From NCBI GenBank assembly GCA_024364735.1, contig JAGFNQ010000207.1, positions 55,526 through 119,525 on the forward strand: DNA of 64,000 nucleotides. Reading direction: 5' to 3'. Positions within the stretch are counted from its first letter, which is position 1; each line of letters opens with the position of its first letter. Under the pieces are notes generated by a model that worked only from the letters and a program-made list of their open reading frames with translations, did not search any database and was not told where the DNA came from. The translations under genes and the position numbers were made by a program. This DNA comes from Boesenbergia rotunda. Its lineage: Eukaryota; Streptophyta; Magnoliopsida; Zingiberales; Zingiberaceae. Shown piece after piece: positions 33,061 through 46,821 of this stretch.

Positions 33061-35490
33061 TGTCACGCCCCGAGGAGTCGCTCGACCGATACGGATCGGC
33101 CAGCTTCCCCCACGCCCGGCGGACAATTCACAAACTCAAGACCAAAACACCAAACCAGCGTACAAAACCAAGGAAGACGTGCATACCGGTATGACTAACA
33201 ACAGAGTCAAAAGACACAAGGGCCTCCACGGCACACAAAAGTACAACCAAATCGAATAAGAACACAGCGGAAGATAATAAAGCAAATACACAGTACCGAC
33301 ACCCAATACAGGAACTTTAAATCAAGAAAACATCTCGACGCAAGGTGATGGGACTGGCAGCTGGACCCTCCTGGCGATCAACCTGAAATAAAAACAAGGA
33401 GCTACGGGGTGAGTTCAAAGAACTCAGCTGATAACTCATATATATGCAAGATAGTCTAAGCTAGCAATAGAGATACAACTATCAAAATATCACAGGTACT
33501 ATCCATACTAAATAAAGCAAATCCGAGAAGTAGAACAAACATACCAGCGATGCAGGGTCATCAAGACCATGGAAAAGGGTCTCCTGTATGTGCATGTAAA
33601 TCATGTGCAACAACCACATACAACAATTGTAAAGAAATACGTATGCACATGGTGCAATGACATGATCACCTCTGTCGCCGGTCAGACATCGTCACCTGTA
33701 TACGGGAGGAAGCTGAGCGGGAAGCCAACCTCCGGCGTAGAGCTGTGACTCCATCCGTACTCGACCCATCCGGGAAGCCATCCCTACCCCGGGTAATAGA
33801 GCGATCGAGTAGACGGTATGCTACCGGCGTAACACCCCTACCCCATGACCTACCCGGGCAGCCTTCTCTACCTCCGGTCATCATCCGTAGAACTGGGGGG
33901 ATATCTCTATCTGAGTGTTACACCTACCCCATGTAATATGGGGGAGAAAAGTCTCTCTCATCTCCTGGTATTAGGGCAACTCAAGGAGGGACCCCTGCCT
34001 GCTACCACGCTCCGATCCACTAACCCATGAGTGCTTGAGCGGAGCAGCACAGGGCATCCTACCCATACTCCGTCAACCACTAACCCATGAGCGGCCGTAT
34101 GGGAAGGTCAGTATGGCTGTCGACCTAGCCTACCCAACAATGGGCCCCTGGTCGATAGTGATGCAAGGTGCACGATGATGCATGACGACAGTCACAACAG
34201 CATCTACTATCTAATCCACCTATATCAACATGATATGCAAGGATCACATACAATTATGCACCATATCCTAAATCCTAGAGGGTATCAGTATCACATATCA
34301 GGTCTAATATAAATATCATAGTAACGGAAAACAGATACACGCAAATAATACCCTATCGCTAATCCTAGCATATCAAGCATATAAGGTTGTGACTATCTCG
34401 GAGATAAGTCAGAGTTACCCGCCTCAAGATGACGGAGTCTGTGCGCGTAAGAACCCCCCGTCCAGAAATACGATCCAAGCCATACGAAATCCAGTCAAGA
34501 CCCTGCATGCAAATACATAACAAGTTAACTTCCATCTCATACGAGAGTTAGCTAACACATAACCACCTACTTAATCAGGATTAATTAATTCTAACAATTA
34601 ATCCTAATTAAATGATCTAATCTTACCACACATGCCATTAAGCAATTTATACGTAAGTAAACCTCTGTACCCAAATAAGATTTATCTAAAGTTTACCTTG
34701 TACCTAACTTAGATCCCAAACCCTAGATCCAAGTTGATACAACCCTTTGCTTCTCTAGAACAGTAACCCAGACTCAGTACTCATCGAGCTCATACACATA
34801 GCATCACAGAACCACTGAGATTCCAAATGAATACACCCTCAGGATCCAAGCTAGTCCGACCCGTACAAGGGAAGCAATCTCACAGCATCACCGCTCACTA
34901 AGGGCACTCGGGAAACAACCCAAATCATTCAAGTGCAAGTTTAACCCATCTGATCAGAGGATTTCTAAATCAAAACCAATACCAATCAACACCGAATCCG
35001 ATCACGATCAAGATCCAAATCCCCAACTCAAGCTCACGATAGTAAGCAATTCAGAGAAACCACCAAGGCAACTAAATATCATCAACAACAGAACTACTCT
35101 AATCAACACATATTCGAAACATTCAATCATCCCAAGCCAAAATCAGAATCCGATCATGCTACTGATACCTACTAAAGATGTGGAGCTCACAGTGAGGATC
35201 CCTCAATCAGAACAAAGGAAAACAACACCTCAAATCGACAACACTCACAAGATCAATCCACAGAAAGGTAGCATTGGCTCAGCTAACACCAAAACCCAAT
35301 TCAAAGCCGCATCCACCCTATGATCCTTACCTGAGTTGCTAGTCGCTCCCCTCGCGTCCCAAGCAGAACCGGGGACGAAAGCCCAGCAGTCAACTCCTTG
35401 TCAAAGCTTCATTCACAGAAGAACTCAGCCACCTAAACAGAACAACCAACACATGGCCAGGATATCAATCGAAATACTGGAAGCAACTAA
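33061..35490 (-). mobile_element. Chromovirus-type gypsy LTR (subfamily A), truncated duplicate
   Basis: TGTCACGCCCCGAGGAGTCG start, same as 36371. It runs 2.4 kb and then is cut at the duplication junction, lacking the final ~850 bp including the minus-strand promoter. ORFs such as those at 33666-34030 are not genes; they recur in copy 2. Confidence 0.75.
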
Positions 35491-35713
35491 AAATTTACAT
35501 CCAACTAATATATATAAAAAATTATAATTTTTAATAATATTTTGTATGTCATTGTAATGGATGGTTTATTTTACATTTATGTATATCAATTTTTTTAATA
35601 TTTTAATATATTTTTATGAAATTATTGATATAATTTATAAATATAGTTATAATTAAAATATATTAAATAAATTTAAAATAAAATTTTTATTAAATTAAAT
35701 CTTTCTAAATATG

Positions 35714-36173
35714 CATAATAAAATTAAAATATACTACTAAATACACTTAATTTAAATTTATAATAAATAATTAATATTACTATAAATAACGAAAATAAAT
35801 AATAATTATAAATCAATTTAATTTATAATATATAATAATATAATATTTAATAAAAATATATTATATTTAATTTTATTAATTATATAATATAATATAATTT
35901 TTAAAAATTAAAAATTTACACCGTTTGCCTTCAACCAATACACCAAATTCTCACACCATATTTGGTGTGGGAATTTTCTAATCTTTTTATAATTTAAAAA
36001 AAAACTTATCAAATTATATAATTAATAAAATCAAATATAATATATATTATTAAATACCATAAATAAATATTAATTTATAATTATTAGTTTCCTCATTACT
36101 TATAGTAATATTAATTATTTATTATAAATTTAAATTAAGTGTATTTAATAGCATATTTTTAATTTTATTATTG
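35714..36173. mobile_element. AT-rich foldback element (copy 2)
   Basis: The duplicate of 32405-32863, one base longer (an extra A in an A-run). Confidence 0.65.
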
Positions 36174-36370
36174 TCATGTCCCGAGGAGTCGCTCGACCGA
36201 TAAAAAATCAAACAGCACCTCCCTGTACGGCGAACAATATGATTCCACAAATACATAAACTCACATAACCAAATAATACTTTAGCCAATACGATTAGAAT
36301 AAAAGATAAAAACAAAGCCACACAGTTATACAACAACTCATACAGCTATAAATAGAAATCAAGATATACT
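36172..36370 (-). mobile_element. LTR fragment (subfamily C-like), copy 2
   Basis: The duplicate of 32862-33060 and the host sequence of the element inserted at 36371. Confidence 0.6.
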
Positions 36371-39300
36371 TGTCACGCCCCGAGGAGTCGCTCGACCGAT
36401 ACGGATCGGCCAGCTTCCCCCACGCCCGACGGACAATTCACAAACTCAAGACCAAAACACCAAACCAGCGTACAAAACCAAGGAAGACGTGCATACCGGT
36501 ATGACTAACAACAGAGTCAAAAGACACAAGGGCCTCCACGGCACACAAAAGTACAACCAAATCGAATAAGAACACAGCGGAAGATAATAAAGCAAATACA
36601 CAGTACCGACACCCAATACAGGAACTTTAAATCAAGAAAACATCTCGACGCAAGGTGATGGGACTGGCAGCTGGACCCTCCTGGCGATCAACCTGAAATA
36701 AAAACAAGGAGCTACGGGGTGAGTTCAAAGAACTCAGCTGATAACTCATATATATGCAAGATAGTCTAAGCTAGCAATAGAGATACAACTATCAAAATAT
36801 CACAGGTACTATCCATACTAAATAAAGCAAATCCGAGAAGTAGAACAAACATACCAGCGATGCAGGGTCATCAAGACCATGGAAAAGGGTCTCCTGTATG
36901 TGCATGTAAATCATGTGCAACAACCACATACAACAATTGTAAAGAAATACGTATGCACATGGTGCAATGACATGGTCACCTCTGTTGCCGGTCAGACATC
37001 GTCACCTGTATACGGGAGGAAGCTGAGCGGGAAGCCAACCTCCGGCGTAGAGCTGTGACTCCATCCGTACTCGACCCATCCGGGAAGCCATCCCTACCCC
37101 GGGTAATAGAGCGATCGAGTAGACGGTATGCTACCGGCGTAACACCCCTACCCCATGACCTACCCGGGCAGCCTTCTCTACCTCCGGTCATCATCCGTAG
37201 AACTGGGGGGATATCTCTATCTGAGTGTTACACCTACCCCATGTAATATGGGGGAGAAAAGTCTCTCTCATCTCCTGGTATTAGGGCAACTCAAGGAGGG
37301 ACCCCTGCCTGCTACCACGCTCCGATCCACTAACCCATGAGTGCTTGAGCGGAGCAGCACAGGGCATCCTACCCATACTCCGTCAACCACTAACCCATGA
37401 GCGGCCGTATGGGAAGGTCAGTATGGCTGTCGACCTAGCCTACCCAACAATGGGCTCCTGGTCGATAGTGATGCAAGGTGCACGATGATGCATGACGACA
37501 GTCACAACAGCATCTACTATCTAATCCACCTATATCAACATGATATGCAAGGATCACATACAATTATGCACCATATCCTAAATCCTAGAGGGTATCAGTA
37601 TCACATATCAGGTCTAATATAAATATCATAGTAACGGAAAACAGATACACGCAAATAATACCCTATCGCTAATCCTAGCATATCAAGCATATAAGGCTGT
37701 GACTATCTCGGAGATAAGTCAGAGTTACCCGCCTCAAGATGACGGAGTCTGTGCGCGTAAGAACCCCCCGTCCAGAAATACGATCCAAGCCATACGAAAT
37801 CCAGTCAAGACCCTGCATGCAAATACATAACAAGTTAACTTCCATCTCATACGAGAGTTAGCTAACACATAACCACCTACTTAATCAGAATTAATTAATT
37901 CTAACAATTAATCCTAATTAAATGATCTAATCTTACCACACATGCCATTAAGCAATTTATACGTAAGTAAACCTCTGTACCCAAATAAGATTTATCTAAA
38001 GTTTACCTTGTACCTAACTTAGATCCCAAACCCTAGATCCAAGTTGATACAACCCTTTGCTTCTCTAGAACAGTAACCCAGACTCAGTACTCATCGAGCT
38101 CATACACATAGCATCACAGAACCACTGAGATTCCAAATGAATACACCCTCAGGATCCAAGCTAGTCCGACCCGTACAAGGGAAGCAATCTCACAGCATCA
38201 CCGCTCACTAAGGGCACTCGGGAAACAACCCAAATCATTCAAGTGCAAGTTTAACCCATCTGATCAGAGGATTTCTAAATCAAAACCAATACCAATCAAC
38301 ACCGAATCCGATCACGATCAAGATCCAAATCCCCAACTCAAGCTCACGATAGTAAGCAATTCAGAGAAACCACCAAGGCAACTAAATATCATCAACAACA
38401 GAACTACTCTAATCAACACATATTCGAAACATTCAATCATCCCAAGCCAAAATCAGAATCCGATCATGCTACTGATACCTACTAAAGATGTGGAGCTCAC
38501 AGTGAGGATCCCTCAATCAGAACAAAGGAAAACAACACCTCAAATCGACAACACTCACAAGATCAATCCACAGAAAGGTAGCATTGGCTCAGCTAACACC
38601 AAAACCCAATCAAAGCCGCATCCACCCTATGATCCTTACCTGAGTTGCTAGTCGCTCCCTCGCGTCCCAAGCAGAACCGGGGACGAAAGCCAGCAGTCAA
38701 CTCCTTGTCAAAGCTTCATTCACAGAAGAACTCAGCCACCTAAACAGAAAACCAACACAGGCCAGGATATCAATCGAAATACTGGAAGCAACTAAAATCC
38801 CTAGGATCATGATCACAACTAGAACAAGAACACAATCCCAGAACAGAACATTCACGTGCTTTATCCAATCCAAGATCAGAGGAGCTAACACCAAATCAAC
38901 CCATTCCAAATCCCAAATCGATTCAAACCACCAGAACAAGATCTAAATACAGATCGAGAGAGTTCAAGCGCTTACTTTGGAATATCAAAACCAAAACAAT
39001 AACTCTTACCTGGCGACCCATCAACCGACGCAACGAAGCAGACCTCGTAGGGACGATCTCAAGCCTTGCTCCCGTGAAACCAATAGCTATTAATGGAAGC
39101 TTCAAGTCAACGATCGACCAACCTTGAGCCAAGCAAGAATCGAGATCAGAGAAAAGCTTACCTCAGATCACACACACCCGAACGCCTCTGCTCAGATCGC
39201 TCAAGAAGAGAAATCGCCCCAATAGCCCTAGATCTAATCCCAGTAGATCGAGACCAGCCGGTCATCCTCGATTGGTGAACTTCCTGAGCTTTGCCCGATG

Positions 39301-39650
39301 TCGGCCGATCCCCGACGACCACACGCTCAATGGCCAAATGCGGGAGGGAAGAGAAGATGATAGTGGCAAAGGTGAGAAGATGGGCAGAGGAGAAGACAAG
39401 GGCTCGATCTCGGGTTGGCTTCGTGCGCAAGAGATAAGAAGTGGGAGAACTCGGTGAAGGAGGCGTTGGCTGTGATCTAGGGCACAGAAGGAAGAAGAAG
39501 AGTCGGGTGTTGGCTGCGGCGCAAGGCGAAAGGAGTGTTTATAAGTGGGGTCTTTTGCATTAAAGCCCCCCACACTTCCACCTAATGAAATATAAGCCCT
39601 TAATTTCCCCCTTTTTACCTTTTGGCCCTTCAATTTTTCATATTCTAACA
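36371..39650 (-). mobile_element. 3' LTR of the chromovirus-type element (subfamily A, mosaic)
   Basis: TGTCACGCC... to ...TATTCTAACA, 3280 bp. Immediately right is the PPT (minus AGTGGGGGAGAA). A TATA-like TTATAAAC lies on the minus strand near 39540. The right ~950 bp (from about 38700) are nearly identical to the LTR ending at 46821; the left part is clearly different from it. The left flank is TACT, as is the flank after 46821. Confidence 0.8.
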
Positions 39651-39662
39651 TTCTCCCCCACT
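39651..39662 (-). other. Polypurine tract
   Basis: Minus-strand AGTGGGGGAGAA directly before the 3' LTR, where plus-strand DNA synthesis of a retrotransposon would start. The same tract follows the LTR at 18788. Confidence 0.75.
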
Positions 39663-42600
39663 AACAAAAATTTGGTCCCCAAATTTATTACCCACATGTG
39701 TCAGGTATGATCATACAGTATAAAATACTGAACGAATCTCTCACACGTACCGTAATCCAACAAGTGGGGGTAGCGAGCTCGAATAATATCCTCGAGCTTC
39801 CAGATTATCTCGGCATCTGAATGGTGCTGTCATCCGACTTTAACTAATCGGATTGCCTTGTTCCGCAACCCAAGCTCTTGGGAACCCAAAATCCATATAG
39901 ATACCTCCTCTTAAGTACTGTTAAACTAGAGCCGAACAGGCACCTCGAATAATATGAGTGTGGAGTCTAGCACATAACCCCTCAACATAGATACATGAAA
40001 CACGTCGTGGATGTCGGCTAAAGACGGTGGAAGTGCTAGGCGTTAAGCTACAGCTCCAATCCTCTCCAGAATCTGGAACGACCAATATACCGTAGAACTA
40101 GCTTACCTCTGAGGCCAAAACGTTTCACCCCTTTCGTGGGTCAAACTCGAAGGAAAACATGATCACCCGAAGCAAACTCTATGGGTCTGCGCCCCCGGTC
40201 ACCATAGCTTTTCTGGTAACCTCGTGCTTCTGATAATCTCTGTCTGACAGTCTGTACTAACTCTGCCTCGTGTTGAACTTCCTGGGGTCCCAGCAGCTGA
40301 GCCTCTCCGACCTCATCCCAGAGGGTGGGTGTCCTACACGCCCTACCATACAACGCCTCAAACGGTATCAACTGTATCGCCGAATGGAAGCCGTTGTTGT
40401 AGGCGAATTCCACCCAAATGCAAATGGTCCTCCCAACTGCCCCCCCCAAAGTCCATCACACACGAGCGCAGTAAGTCCTCTAGAACCTAAACGGTACGCT
40501 CGGACGGCCATCTGTCAACAGACGAACAACTAAACCGAATCGCAGCTATGCACTCGTAGCTCGTAGGAGACTCCCACCAGATTCCAGAGTAATCCCTAAA
40601 ATCTAGTAATCTTCCTATCGTATATCTCTACTAAATGCTCCATCGAGTCCATCCTACAGATAGAAGGAAAATACATGGATTTGGTTAATCGTTCAACGAT
40701 CGTCCCAGTCGGCTCGTACTCCTTCATAAACCCACATACTAGGCTTTCTCTCGTAGGAATTCTTCGAGAGTAAGACCACTAGTCTCTGACACTCCTGTGG
40801 GTTATGAGCCCACCACGCTACTGCTATGTCAATCGACGTATCCATAGTCCAGACACAAGGCTATCAAGCCCTTTCCATGTCGTTCCACCAACAGAACATT
40901 TCGATCCCTGTACCACCGGGTACATCCGAAATATCGTAAAACTAGTCAATGCGCCACTGAGAGTAATCTCCGGACCGGAGGGATCCCAAATCTGCACAAC
41001 CTATTTCGGAATAAAGTATTCCGTACACACCACGGGGATCCCTCCGTCCATGCCTTAAGGTACTCTGCCTCGACAACCCAAGGATAATAATCTCAACCGG
41101 AGCACTCCTAGCCTGATCGACAAAATGTCTAATCATCCCAAGGTATAACCCGGCTCATAATCCAATCAGCATACATCAGGATGTGTCTACAATAGTAACG
41201 GCTCATCCCAACACCTTAAGGCACCGACTCAACAATCCACTGTGGCCAGATCATCGTATGCCCTACAACATACCAAGCATAACTGATCAAGGATCATCAT
41301 CTAACCATCAGCTACAACCGAGCAACTAATCAACATCACCCATATCAAGGGTGCTCAACCCTAAGGTCACTTGTGCCACATCTATAAATCTGATCCTCCG
41401 ATCCACAAGAAATTGCGCAGATTGGTTAATCGCTCATCGACCACCCAAATCATGTCATAACCTCTAGTCCTGGTCAACGTGTAGTGGTGTGAAATGCTCG
41501 AGATTCTCAATAAGCATTCAGCATATCCAACCAAACCAGGAACCGCGCAAATTGGAACGATCACCCAATTCACTTCAAACCCTCCCTAAGTCCTAAATAA
41601 CTCCCCGACAAGGTCCTTAATACTTATTCCCATTTCCAATCATAAATTGGAAATGTCTAATATAACCCAATGGATCCCTAAGGTTCAACTTTCATATACT
41701 AACCTACCAAACATCTTACCACAACATCCGCGATATCTTTCCCCATATCGGTCCACCAACGAAAACGCCTCAAGTCTCCATATCTTCCGTATTACCTGCA
41801 AAACACACAAACCCAGAACGGTGAGCCTCACTTGCCTCTTAAGTGAGACAATCAAGGAAGCTCCTCCGTAAATAGGTCAGAAAATTTTCACACCATAGAA
41901 AACGCTAGTACACTCTTTCGGATCTACGTCCGAAAATTCTCGGACTACGAGAACATCCCAGAGCCTAGGGGTACCACTGTCCTCAGTACGGCCCAGTGAC
42001 AATAGGAATCTCTAACGTTCACATGCCAGAACCTCTGGGCCCGAGACGAGGAGGTAACTGGAATCTCGTCGTCTCTGGTGCCAATAACTCACCACATGGA
42101 CTGGTTTGGGGGTCAGATCGTAACCACCCTTGCTTGACAACCAACGGTCTACCCCTCAAAGCCCGTCCTCGATAACCTCTACCGATTACGGTCGAATTTC
42201 GTAGGTGTTACGCAACAACACCAAATTCACCGCACCACATCCGTTCCTAAATTCTCGATGTATCATCAAGAATATTTAACACGTACGACAGGTCTATGAG
42301 TCATGATACCTCATAGGCTAGAACAGCGTTAGATCAGTCGACTAACCATCGTCTCGTAACCCGATATAGTCCAACTCCACTCCAAAAGGTGATAGAGACA
42401 CAATCTCTTAGGAGTATCCCAAAGTAATCGAGAAGTAATTATTTGTTTCCTGAGTACCGTCCTTAGTGTCTTCACGTAAAGGTAACTTAGTCTCGTAAGT
42501 GATTTGCATCAGTGCAAATCAGGAATCCAAAGGTATCTTCTTGGTTATCCCACCAAGTACGAGGGGTAATCTTGTAAGTGCCAAGCAACTAGCCCGACAC

Positions 42601-43903
42601 TCCTCCTGATCGGTACAAGTCACATTTGACTGTACTATTTAGGTTATCTAAACAAGTATAATGAATCCAAGCTCAAAAAGCCTCACGGGAATAGGATATC
42701 GCTATCCTCTAACAATTGACATGATAAACAACCAATATCATCTCTGCTGCATCCAGCAGGTCATGTCCTCTAAACATGTCATCTAGGATATCTATTACGG
42801 AAAAATATAATCCTAACCGCCCAAAACTCCATGAGCTAAAGTGGAGCAATCCTATGTCGATCGAGCCAACTACGATACGCAACCTCCAATAGGTTGTCAT
42901 CCGATTTAACCCTAACTTCCCAATTCATCAGTCGGTACCATTGATGAATCAATATTCTCCACTATACAATCGAATTCACAACGTGTCATCCGATCATCTC
43001 CTTAGTCAACCTTGACCATAATGGTGATTTGGAAAAGCTTGACTAGGTGTCAATCGAGCTACCTCCAAGTCAATGGATACCCACCCTAACATTATGGGAA
43101 TCGATATCCAATCCCTCTTGGGAAATATGCATCCCACCTATCCAAGGTAGAGTATACAACAGTATAAGCGATACTCAAGAGGTATATATCTATGAAAGTC
43201 ATACTCATATTCCAACTATATCGATCTTTTACTATCAGTTATAGTAGATAGCTAGTACTACACTTCCTGCATCAATGCAGGTCATGTACTCACTCGTACC
43301 CTCTAGGTCACCTAACTCAGCACAAGTGAACCAGAAGTCTAAAACTCCCCGATATAGGAGAAATCATCACTGTATCGATATGCCGTCTCAATGTCTTACA
43401 ATCGATAACAACTGATACTAGTATACAACTGGTATGGGACAGGAATTCTATAACTTGAATTCCTTAACCTCCGATAGGTTATTGACAGGTTCAACCCTCG
43501 TCTTCCGACTATATATCAGTGCTACTCGAGAATCAACGTTCTCTGCATCCTAGACGAGTCGGCAACATGTCAACCAGTCACCTATAATCGACTCCCAACA
43601 TGGTCGCAAATAAAACGGATCGACTACATGTCCTCCAGCCAAAATATATCTATGAGCACCTACCGATCAAGTATATAAACCGATATACAATCCTATCATA
43701 ATAAAGAAATATCTAACCTTACACTGAACAGTAGATACAAAGGAGGTAGATGAGATATGTCATATACCTCGTGTCGCCTGGAGAAGTCCCGTCGCCGCCA
43801 TGTCCCAATCACGTCTATCGAGAAAACAACTCCGACATAAAACTCGGAAAAACACCCACAAGACCAAAAGGTATCTCGCAAACTTGGCTCTGATATCAAA
43901 AAT
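39663..43903 (-). pseudogene. Degenerate chromovirus-type Ty3/gypsy interior (gag-pol remnant)
   Basis: The clearest piece is 40449-40141: VEFAYNNGFHSAIQ, ALYGRACRTP and a QKSYGDRGRRP/GDHVFLRV end, i.e. the integrase C-terminal region. It is followed at about 39880-39765 by a chromodomain-like tail (LRNKAIRLVKVG, stop at 39832-39830, HHSDAEIIWKLEDII). Near 41940 the minus strand shows VVREFSDVD, the protease/RT linker. Too little space remains for complete RT, RNase H and integrase, so large deletions have occurred, and all frames are full of stops. A chromodomain points to the chromovirus branch (Tekay/Reina-like); lineage not certain. Confidence 0.7.
43884..43898 (-). other. Primer binding site (tRNA-iMet type)
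   Basis: Minus strand GATATCAGAGCCAAG lies five bases inside the right LTR, one base off the common plant PBS TGGTATCAGAGC. It fixes the element's orientation. Confidence 0.75.
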
Positions 43904-46821
43904 TGTCACGCCCCGAGGAGCTGCCCGTCCGATACCGACTGGACTGCCACTCCCTCGACCGATGAACAATTCGGAGACCAAACATCTACGACCACCTCAG
44001 TCGACCGTACCACAGCCTATAGGGCTGGAACAACCATCTGAGATACACAAAAGCAAGACGACGATAAAAGCTGCGTACCGGTACGACTTACGACAAACGC
44101 AAAGCACAAGGCCTCTATGGCTCACAAATGTACAACTATACCGCCGTATAAAATGACAAAACCAAACATGAATACAGCATCGGAAAAGTAAAGTAAAAGA
44201 AATAGAAAACGGGTACCAACATGTACCATCAACAAAGTAAAAGAAACATCCCGAAATCAACTCGAAGAAATACGCGAACTGGGATAGGCTGCCGGACACT
44301 CCAGACCATCATCCTGAAATAAAAACAGGGAGCTAACGGGGTGAGTCACAGTACTCAGCGAATATCTCGTCAGATATACAGGATAGTCTAAGCTAGCAAT
44401 AGAGTAACAGACAATCGAAATAACACAGGTACATGCAGTGATAAGCATAACTGGAACAGGAATAGAAGTACCATACCAATCTAGCTGAGTCGTCGAAACC
44501 AGACATAAGGGTCTCCTATATGTGCATGTCAATCAAATGCAACATCCAAGTATAACAAGCACCGCAAGTGCAAAAGATGCGTATGCACATGGTGCAATGA
44601 CATGGTCACCTCTGTTGCCGGTTAGACATCGTCACCTATGTACGGGAGGAAGCTGAGCGGAGGCCACCCTCCGGCGTAGAGCTGTGACTGTCGTCCGTAC
44701 TCTGCCGTCGCTACTCCTGAGCAACCGAGTAGACGGTATGCTGCCGGCGTAACACCCCTACTCCATGACCTATCCTGGCGATATCACTAATAGTCCCAGG
44801 CCAAAACCTATCCTGGCGATATCTCTATCAGCCCCAGGCCATCACCTATCCTAGCTATATCACTATCAGCCCCAGGCCATCTCTGGAGGATATCTCTATC
44901 TGAGTGTTAACACCTACCCCATGTATATAAATGGGGGAGAGACCTCACCCTCTCAACTCCTGGTATATGGACTACTCAAGGAGGGACCTCTGCCTGCTAC
45001 CACGCTCCGATTCACTAACCCATGAGTGCATGTGCGGAGCAGCACAGAGCACACTACCCATACCCCGTCAACCACTAACCCATGAGTGGCCGTATGGATA
45101 GGTCAGTATGACTGTCGACCTGACTCACCCATAAGGGGCCACTGATCGACAGTGATGCACAGTGCACGATGATGCATGACTCTGGTCAAACAGCATCCAC
45201 TATCTAATCCACCTATATCAACATGATATGCAAGGATCATAAATAATGCACCATAGCCTAGATCCTAATGGTGTAGGTATCACATGCTAGGTATATCATA
45301 AACAGTATCAGCCAAGGTAGAGCAGGTATAAAATACTACATTACCCTACCGCTAAACATAGCATATCAAGCATATCAACTATGACTAATCTAAAAGATAA
45401 GTCAGAGGTACCCGCCTCCAATGTAGAAGATCGTAAACGAAGAGAACCCCCGTCAGAAATAATATCCGCCGCAAATGAAGTCCAGATAGCTACGTCAACG
45501 ACCTGTATCACATTCACAATCTTAGCTATTTATATGAATAATAAATAGACTAGACACCCAGCTGAAAACCGGATTTAACCAACCAACCCCCTAAGTGTGG
45601 TTCATGGTAATCCCAAACACATCATTAGGCTAACCCTAAGTTCCATTAGAATTAACCCTAGTTAAGAACTAATCTCACTTAATCCTAATTTTAGATCTCA
45701 ATTCTTTTCCCAAGCTAGCTCACGGCAATGATCAGAAATCCACCCATACACTCCTAAAACTCACAGTGGAACATAATCAATGAAATCCTAGCAATTCTCC
45801 CGTGATCCATCAAAACTTGCAAGAACACACAACACAAAATTTACCCCGAGATCAACTCACCTGCTCAACCACAACTCCAACCAAAGCTTCATTCACAGAA
45901 GAACTCAGCCACCTAAACAGAACAACCAACACATGGCAAGGAGATCAATCGAAATACTGGAAGCAACTAAAATCCCTAGGATCATGATCACAAACAGAAC
46001 AAGAAGACAATCCCAGAATAGAACATTCACGTGCTTTATCCAATCCAAGATCAGAGGAGCTAACACAAAATCAACCCATTCTAAATCCCAAATCGATTCA
46101 AACCACCAGAACAAGATCTAAATACAGATCGAGAGAGTTCAAGCGCTTACTTTGGAATATCAAAACCAAAACAATAACTCTTACCTGGCGACCCATCAAC
46201 CGACGCAACGAAGCAGACCTCGTAGGGACGATGTCAAGCCTTGCTCCCGTGAAACCAATACCTATTGATGGAAGTTCCAATCAACGATCGACCAACCTTG
46301 AGCCAAGCAAGAATCGAGATCAGAGAAAAGCTTACCTCAGATCACACACCCGAACGCCTCTGCACAGATCGCTCAAGAAGAGAAATCGCCCCAATAGCCC
46401 TAGATCCAATCCCAGTAGATCGAGACCAGCCGGTCATCCTCGATTGGTGAACTTCCTGAGCTTTGCCCGATGTCAGCCAATCCCCAATGACCACACGCTC
46501 AATGGCCAAACGCGGGAGGGAAGAGAAGATGATAGTGGCGAAGGCGAAAAGATGGGAAGAGGAGAAGACAAGGGCTTGATCTCAGGTTGGCTTCGTGCGC
46601 AAGAGATAAGAAGTGGGAGAACTCGGTGAAGGAGGCGTTGGCTGTGATCTAGGGCACGGAAGGGAGAAGAAGAATCGGGTGTTGGCTGCGGCGCAAGGGA
46701 AAAGGAGTGTTTATAAGTGGGGTCTTTTGCATTAAAGCCCCCACACTTCCACCTAATGAAATATAAGCCCTTAATTTCCCCCTTTTTACCTTTTGGCCCT
46801 TCAATTTTCCATATTCTAACA
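43904..46821 (-). mobile_element. 5' LTR of the chromovirus-type element (subfamily B/A mosaic)
   Basis: TGTCACGCCCCGAGGAGCTG... to ...TATTCTAACA, 2918 bp. Its left end matches the LTR at 15899 rather than its supposed partner at 36371, while its right ~950 bp match 36371-39650 almost exactly. 45700-45880 is not found in the partner. It is followed by TACT. Confidence 0.78.
44768..44881. repeat. Three 38-bp tandem repeats in the LTR
   Basis: ACCTATCCTGGCGATATC-type units begin at 44768, 44806 and 44844, each ending in CCCCAGGCCA-like sequence. The partner LTR lacks this expansion. Confidence 0.75.

Larger units (their letters stand above)
32182..35490. repeat. Copy 1 of a 3.3-kb head-to-tail duplication
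   Basis: From AAATTTACATCCAACTAATA at 32182 the sequence is repeated from 35491, offset 3309 bp. Only scattered single-base changes and homopolymer indels separate the copies. It holds a foldback element, an LTR fragment (32862-33060) and an LTR truncated at the junction. At the junction, CAACTAAAA of the LTR meets AAAATTTACATCC, a 4-base microhomology. Confidence 0.88.
35491..38795. repeat. Copy 2 of the 3.3-kb duplication
   Basis: The same order as copy 1, but here the LTR continues past CAACTAAAA into AATCCCTAGG and is complete to 39650. Copy 2 therefore holds the original right edge, and copy 1 the original left edge. Confidence 0.88.

Noticed and set aside
33666..34030. Overlapping ORFs of 60-72 codons, repeated at 36976-37340
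   Set aside because: They lie in LTR sequence, are copied only because the block is duplicated, and show no protein family.
44257..44532. Minus-strand ORFs in the LTR
   Set aside because: No family, and not conserved in the partner LTR.
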